Shown here: piece by piece, positions 58,064-64,000 of the stretch
How the letters are laid out: each line of letters opens with the position of its first letter
How positions within the stretch are numbered: the first letter of the stretch is position 1
NCBI GenBank assembly: GCA_013397455.1
Contig: VYZB01000030.1
Span: 517,924 to 581,923 of the forward strand
Reading direction: 5' to 3'
Length of the DNA stretch: 64,000 nt
Source: Crotophaga sulcirostris
Lineage: Eukaryota > Chordata > Aves > Cuculiformes > Crotophagidae
Program-made: the position numbers and the translations under genes
Notes under the pieces: generated by a model
Told to the model about the DNA's origin: nothing
Seen by the model: only the letters and a program-made list of their open reading frames with translations
The model's database searches: none

Positions 58064-61000
58064 CAAATGAGTACCCTCAGTAATCAGTGCTATAGCATTT
58101 CTTTAACTTTGATTCCTGCTTATAAAAGAATCACACAGAGGTGCTGGATTAACTCAGGTGTCCTGCACTGGAATGTACCACCTCATCAGAGGATGGGCCA
58201 TCTTCTATTGAAAGTGATGGTTAAAGATACAAAGGTGTACACTAAATCCTATTTCTATTTTCTTATGCAAGCTCACACATTTTGCGTGAACAATTAAGAA
58301 TCTGTAAATCCAAGAGACTCCTGTAAGAGGCTGAGTAACTGTCAAAGCTTTGGACCAATCCTAAATTTAAGCAATACAATAAAGAATGGGTAAAAGAATT
58401 CTATTTATTGCTATATAATATCAGTTTAAGACTTAACTGGATCAACGGAAATAGGAAGAAAAATCCTTGACAGTTCATTCCAGAGCTACCTTTATGAAAC
58501 AGGAGTCCTGTCATCTGTTTGCCTTGTCCTTGATAAATACACACAAAAGAAGGGAAGATTTTACAGCAGAAAATATCAATAATGTCTTAAGGGAGTCAAG
58601 CAAAATTGGTTTGTCTATTTACAAATCAATACATAAAATCCTCCATAAAGCTAGTACTTACTTGACTTTGATGCCTGAGCATTATTGCAGGCGTAAAGTG
58701 CGGTTCTCTATAATGTGTGATGGCATGGAGCAATGAACCTGGGGTGCTGCATCGGCTTTCTGGTTTTCTGTGTTCATGCTCGTGACAGCACAACTCACGT
58801 GGTTCCATTGGAGTCATGGGCTGTGGAGGTGTGCTGAGCAGCACACCATGCTGGGAACACCTGATGGATATGCTTGATCTATGACTCGGAGACCTCCTGA
58901 GACCTTCTTTGCCTCCTGGCATTTAGTTCCACTGTCCTGTCAGAGCAGTCCGTTGCGGTAGTTCCACCATAAATTCCCAGAGGGGAAGAATTTTCCTCTT
59001 TCTGTTTTCATTGCTTTGTAAGGCAGTAATAAGACACAAAGCCCCGTGCCACAGCATGATATTAAAGTCCCGTCGTGTGCCCCCTGTGGGAAAGGCAACC
59101 CTTTCTGCCCCTTCATACAGCTCTGATTGTTGCGTTGAATTAAACAGAAGAGCTCAGGTCCTCTTGGCATCAGCTTTCCCTGGAATATTATGCAGGTTTT
59201 TGTATGATGTGGGTTTCTTCACTGTTGGGCTGATTCAGCATGTATTCCCTAGGGGCTGGGAATAATTGAAAAGGCTGTGTAAGCTCAGCTGGGACCAGTG
59301 AGGTGATGTCAGATGTTTCCACCAACACACAGGGAAGATACCTGTAAACTGTACTTCCACTTCCTTCAGCGAAGGCCAAGACCTGTCCCTAGGAAAAGGG
59401 ATGCTTCTACATTAGTAGAAGATTTTAAACGGGAAAAGGAGTCCAGAGAGCCCAAGGACATTCTTTCTATAGTTATCAGAAATCCGAAATGTTGCCAAGA
59501 AAAGCAAAGGAAGGTGCAGGGGGAGAAATGATATGTTTCATAGTATTAGCTGAGCAAACCAGTTTTAGTACAACAGAGAAACAGAAAAAGACAGTCAGCT
59601 CTCAGACACATGAACCCTTCTTCAGAGCTGAGACAAAGACAACAAACTAGATAAACACAGCCACTCAACACAGCCAAGACCCCGAGCATCAATTTGAATG
59701 CTACAGTTAGGAAAATATTGCCCTTCACAGTTTGAAAATATCACTTGCAGCGTGTAGGATCAACCCTAAGAAATCAGTGAGAAAACAACTGATGGAGTAG
59801 AAATTCCATAAAATGGAGGTCAATACGTCTTCTGTTTTCTCCATCAGGATATAAAAAGACATAGAATCTGGGATATAAAGGCCAGCAAAAAAAAGACAAC
59901 ATTATATTTTTTTCCTTCAGCCAGCAGTAAACAACACATATCTTTCAGAAAATGAGACATGTCCCAAGGAATTTGAGATGGATCATTGCCTTTTATGAAA
60001 CATTAGATGCGTCTGGAAGTTAACACAGAAAATTAGAATGCAGAGAAAAGACAGACCACAGAAAAACATCATTATGTGCAATGTATTGACTTTCCTTTCA
60101 CAGGGGGAATAACAGCATTATTGTTTAGGTAAGTAAACGGGAATTCAAATGGGGGAGACCAAATCCACCTTGCATCTTATGTTTTTCTGGACAAGATGAA
60201 ATTTGCTACAATGTCATGTATTACTGTATAATGCATTACTGCCTGGAGGAAAGTTTCTCCCAAAACAAGCAGATGAAAATATTTTGAGAGAGATCACGAA
60301 GGAGCTTAGAGCAATGAGCAAACACCAAATAAGCAGCGTAAGCATGATTAATTTGTTTCTGCCTGCTCCTTCATTCAGAGAGGGATGAGCTGGTAAAAAA
60401 ACATGGTTTATTTGCAAAAGAAACAGATTCCTATCATAAAGAGAGCAGGGACAAAACTTTGCTTTGAATTCTCTTTGCTGCCTTTTGTGCAACAAATTCT
60501 CCAACACAAAGATGTAAAACTTAAAACTCCCACAAGCTAGAGTACTGTCACATTACTATTTCCAGCAACAACTGTCTGCGTTCAGATTCCTTTGTTCTCT
60601 GTATCACCCTTCCACTCTTGTGTGTTTTGTTTATGGTCATCTACCTGTTGTTTAACACTGTGTTAGGTGAATGGGGTAGACTGGATCCCTGATAAAGGAC
60701 TTGAGAAGAGCAGAGGTGATGCTGATGGTTTGTTCTACAAGGTACCTCCTAGATAATTTGTACCACAACATGTAAAGCTAAAGAAGCACAGCCTTTTTAG
60801 TCTTAGGTGATGGCTGTGTGAGACAGGGCTTGAAGATGAAGGCAGTTTAAGAAGCACGTCACCACTCTGCCCTGGTAGCACAGCGGAGGTGGTGGTGGAT
60901 GGGTGGTGTGAGATTGGGAACGGACAGGCACGGTGCAACTTCTCAACCTGGTTTTGCTGCTGAATTGAAAGTGTGAATAACCATGCCCTGAATTCATAAG

Positions 61001-61175
61001 CTCAGTGGTTTCAGGTCACCTATTTTCCGAGGCCTCCCACCCCTGTTCTCATGACAAAGAAGCTGTGGTATCCAAGTTTGATGCATCTTGTGTGCAGTCT
61101 GACTATTGCAGCACTTGGCCTGAATCTGGCCCTCAGTTTTGCTGTGTTGCCATTCTTGGATGAGCAGTGGGGATA

Positions 61176-61190
61176 CTGCTGCTGCTGCTG
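61176..61190 (+). repeat. (CTG)5 trinucleotide repeat
   Basis: Five CTG units are followed by cttcttctgg, in a GC-richer stretch that continues with gcagcagcagcc near 61238. In the frame starting at 61051 it would encode a Cys run, which is not biologically convincing. Confidence 0.9.
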
Positions 61191-62054
61191 CTTCTTCTGG
61201 CAGCCTTCACCTCCTAGCAGGGCTGTGGTCTTCTAGGGCAGCAGCAGCCAGCCCATCTCCCTGTTCCCCATGGGGCACCTGGCCTCAGCTGGCTCCCAGC
61301 ACTCGTCCACTGTGTTTCCACCTCCCAGTTTCCCAACATCTCCTTCATGCTAATTTATCCAGGAGGTTTATCAGATGGTTTGTGGTAACCTGGCATTTGT
61401 ACTGACAGTGAGCCCTGAAAATATGTAAGAGCATGCCTTGGATTTCGTAAAGATTTAGTGTCATTTTAGTCTTTTCTTAGAGATCTGCTACCCTTTTTTG
61501 TCCCTGAGAATAAGTCCTGTTTGTGCTGGTGGTCTGGCCAGGTTGACTCCCAGTCAAGTGGGAAAATATGCAAACAAAGATTTAGAGGAAGGCAAGAGAT
61601 ATTTCTCAAGGTTTGTGTACTTTTACGAAGAAGACCAGTAAAAACTTTATTTTAAACCACAGTTTATCTGTATGACATGGGATGAAAAGGTCAAGTGCAC
61701 CAGCCACAGAACTCTAAGATATGGGGTTTTTATTTTTACTTGAAATCACAATATAACCAGCTTTAAAGTAAGCAAAAACACTGAAAGCAGTTTTATGGGG
61801 ATGAAATGCTTTGCATATTGCTCAGCTGTGGTTTAGAGCTTTTTCTCCCTTTTCCTTTCCCAATCCATTGCTAAGTTGTGTCTTCCCTCCTGGTAGCAAT
61901 AAACTACCACCTCAGAGATGGAAGGAATGACTGAAAAAACACGAAAACCTTTGAAAGCCTTGACTCATCACCAGCAATCCACCTTTTGCTGCGGTTGAAT
62001 ATCTGCTTATATGTGAACATTTGATAGAATTTGGTTGAACTCAAATGAAACTCT

Positions 62055-62330
62055 TAGCGGGAGACGAATGATGCTGCAGCAACCCATAGCAATGATCCGA
62101 CGTTGCGCCGTTTGTGACAATGGCACCGTGTTACTCACTGCACATCACTGCCGCATTGTTAATGAGACCACTGAAACACACAGAGCCTATTAATGATGAG
62201 GGGAAACCCTGGAGGGAGCTGAACGCCCACAGTCTTTTGAGGCCCACGGCCCACATACTCTGCGGCAGCTGTAGAAGCTTCCACTCAGCCTTCGACCCAC
62301 AGGGATTGCCACCCTCTCACATCTCCCCGT
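62055..62330. promoter_or_regulatory. CpG-dense pocket, possible regulatory or conserved element
   Basis: About 13 CpG dinucleotides occur in about 275 bases, with six between 62056 and 62110, in a window where most 60-base lines have none or one. It also contains CATTGTTAATGA (62155-62166, SOX- and homeodomain-like words). The density is below that of a true CpG island, and there is no recognisable first exon. Frames of 125 codons on the plus strand and 123 on the minus strand overlap here without family resemblance; fewer stops are expected in GC-richer DNA. Confidence 0.35.
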
Positions 62331-63366
62331 TGAAAAGCTCATGGGAGCCCTCCCTAACCCATTCCAGTGTGCAAAGACTGAGATTACAAAGAGCCTGGCA
62401 ATCCTGCAAGGGACATACTGACAGAGAGGTGGAATGGCAGGATCTCTGTCCTCTGATTGTTTCTGTAATAACTTTGCCTGAAAGCCAGTAATCCTTCTGC
62501 AACCAAGCAGTTTCATTCCCATAAATTGCAACAGTTTTTCCTCCTGCTCTGTCACTGTCAAACACAGTTACTGAAGCCAAAGACAGATAAGTTATAGACT
62601 TCCTTGCAATAGAAGAAAAAAACCCAAACAAACAAACAAAAAGAAAAACTCATCTGGCTCAGTGGAAGATGGTAATATTATGTTTGGAGCTAAAGCTGAC
62701 CCAAAGGTCATCTCTGAACCCCTGCAAGGGTTGAAGATGTGCATCATTCATTTCTAAGCTGGGTGAGGTGCTATGGAAGTCATTGAACCAGAGGATAGCA
62801 CAACTGGTAAGGTGACAAATACTACCAAAATTATTCCTCAAAGCTAAGAGAAGCCAAAGGAGAAGGGTAATCACATTTATTGAGCAGCTGGCTTCATGCC
62901 AAGCAAAAGAGACTGTCACTGCTTTCTCCAGCACTGCTGAAGAGGCATTGACAGAGAGAAGAAAGCAGACATCTCCTCAAAAGCTTACCTTGATCTTCGT
63001 AGTAATTGCATTTCCATTAAGCGTTGCTTCCTGCCATTCCCCTGTCTCACAGGTGTTCCTGCTTATGTCTGCTCTCTGAGCACCTGATACCACCTCAAAG
63101 TTGGTGGTTTTAGAGCCCCTTTCAAAGACTTGTCACCAGGCTGAACAGAAAAAATCTTGGCTTTCCCATTTCTCCTCCCCAGCTCCTTTTAGTGTTTGGT
63201 GCCATTAGTTAAATTGACGAGCAGCAGCTGGGCAGGGGGGCTGTTCCCATTTGGCTTTCCTTAATGACACTGTAAAAGGCTGTAGTGGGTTTTCCACTCT
63301 GGCTTTCCTGGAATGCAGGAGAAGGTGAAACCACCTCAGTGACAGGATGAAGAGAGATGTTCTTAC
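62331..63366. other. Non-coding stretch, no gene seen
   Basis: No gene is recognised. An (AAAC)n tract lies at 62617-62645. The minus frame at 62659-62934 (91 codons) has no family resemblance. Confidence 0.55.
62617..62645. repeat. (AAAC)n-rich simple repeat
   Basis: Repeated aaac units lie within an A-rich tract. It is low complexity only. Confidence 0.8.
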
Positions 63367-63411
63367 CTCACAGGGTGGAGAGTTTGTGCCATACGAGGAG
63401 AAGGAGTCCAT
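63367..63411 (-). CDS. Candidate 15-codon start exon with splice donor (minus strand)
   Basis: On the minus strand an ATG at 63411-63409 (context cacATGG) opens MDSFSSYGTNSPPCE, and the last codon GAG is followed at 63366 by GTAAGA, a strong donor consensus. The exon would end in phase 0. The composition, rich in Ser, Pro, Gly and Tyr, is plausible for an N terminus. I do not recognise the peptide, no TATA box or CpG island lies upstream, and the rest of the gene would be at lower coordinates, where I find nothing. Chance is a real alternative. Confidence 0.2.
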
Positions 63412-63599
63412 GTGTAGGTCACTTATGAATCTACACCTTTCCAGGCTTCTCTGTGTCTTCTTCTAAGTTATCAGGCTCTGTCTTTCACCTGGCACAGGGT
63501 CTGAGATGAAACAGGTCTCGGTCTAAGCCCATCCAGCTATTTAGGCATTGGTTTCCCACAGCTGAGACTTGCCATCAGATCCAAAGAATGACATTTCTG
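63412..63599. other. Non-coding stretch, no gene seen
   Basis: This would be the 5' flank of the exon candidate. I see no promoter elements that I would call. Confidence 0.5.
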
Positions 63600-64000
63600 C
63601 CAGCAGTGACCATTTAAATGCAAATTATTTATTTAGGGGCTTTATTAATTCAAAGAAGAAACTGTTAGTCGACCAGACTCTGAGAAATAACATTCACTTG
63701 GGACGCATAATACTGATCGCATCCTTGTGCTAGCCTGTGGGGTATTCATTCAAGCTTGGCTCTCAAAGTGTCACCAAGCCCCTGCTCCAGGGTATTTTTA
63801 CTTGCTTTCAATTGCAAATGAATGTTGTATAAGGACTTAATATCCAGTTTGGCTTATAAAAATTGATTTATCACTTAATAACACCCTCACTGTGATGGGG
63901 CAAGAGGAGGCAGAGCCTGAGCAATAGATCTATTGTGCTGTCAGTATAAATTAGAGTTAAAGATGTTACTCTTTAACCACAAGCTTTGGGGTTTCTGGGA
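63600..64000. promoter_or_regulatory. Candidate conserved non-coding element, octamer-bearing
   Basis: This AT-rich block has many homeodomain/POU-like words, including a perfect octamer ATGCAAAT at 63618-63625, attaattcaaag (63644-63655) and tataaaaattgatttatc (63856-63873). Stop codons occur in all frames and no repeat matches. It runs off the end of the window. Constraint is inferred from word content only. Confidence 0.3.

Larger units (their letters stand above)
56862..62054. other. Non-coding stretch, no gene seen
   Basis: No gene is recognised in 5.2 kb. Frames reach 98 codons (58626-58922 minus) with no family resemblance. T8 and T9 runs lie at 57472-57480. The G-quadruplex and CTG tracts are listed separately. 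Confidence 0.55.

Noticed and set aside
61051..61236. Frame with a Cys run encoded by the CTG tract
   Set aside because: The Cys run is an out-of-frame reading of a short trinucleotide repeat with no supporting context.
1..64000. CRISPR arrays, operons, prophage or endogenous viral genes
   Set aside because: The window is vertebrate DNA. I see no regularly spaced repeats, no LTR pairs and no viral protein motifs.
1..64000. tRNA or other Pol III genes
   Set aside because: I found no paired A-box and GGTTCGA-type B-box at tRNA spacing on either strand by eye; a tRNAscan-SE run would settle it.

Overview
This window reads as non-coding nuclear DNA from a bird. The evidence is three CR1 LINE fragments in the typical avian arrangement: two end on the TATCACAGTATCACA-type 3' terminus and one on the ATAGAATCAT...GGTTTGGGTTGG-type terminus. 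There are also decayed MIR-like SINEs, short sauropsid-type repeats, and long stop-rich stretches with few CpG dinucleotides. I cannot name the species or the locus, and nothing looks prokaryotic, organellar or viral.

I recognise no intact protein-coding gene, tRNA or rRNA. The longest uninterrupted reading frame is 170 codons (48895-49407), lies in AT-rich DNA and resembles no family I know, so frames of this size look like chance. The only recognisable coding sequence is a decayed CR1 ORF2 tail (38806-39181, minus). One weak exon candidate, a 15-codon phase-0 start exon with a good splice donor, lies at 63367-63411 on the minus strand. The window is best described as intergenic or deep intronic.

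Layout: 1-7.6 kb is featureless except for an acceptor-like pyrimidine tract (2197-2231), a sauropsid-type repeat (3152-3235) and a perfect 20-bp inverted repeat (6496-6552). A 73-bp CR1 stub lies at 7.6 kb. From 10-21 kb there are scattered ancient repeats and a conserved-element-like stretch at 18.2-18.6 kb. A CR1 of about 375 bp lies at 21.7 kb, followed by MIR-like fragments at 23.4, 26.6 and 28.4 kb. At 25.36-25.76 kb an AT-rich stretch carries two near-consensus RFX X-boxes in opposite orientation, the best regulatory candidate here. The largest CR1 is at 38.7-39.2 kb. From 44-58 kb there is a CTCF-like site, two G-quadruplex motifs, short tandem duplications, a degenerate minisatellite (54.4 kb) and a pair of inverted copies, each about 240 bp, of an unassigned repeat (55.5 and 56.6 kb). 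The last 2 kb holds a CpG-dense pocket, the exon candidate and an AT-rich, octamer-bearing block.

With no genes, there is no pathway to describe. What may be functional is cis-regulatory. I did not find a new multi-gene system. The most unusual items are the X-box pair, the inverted repeat pair and the 20-bp hairpin.
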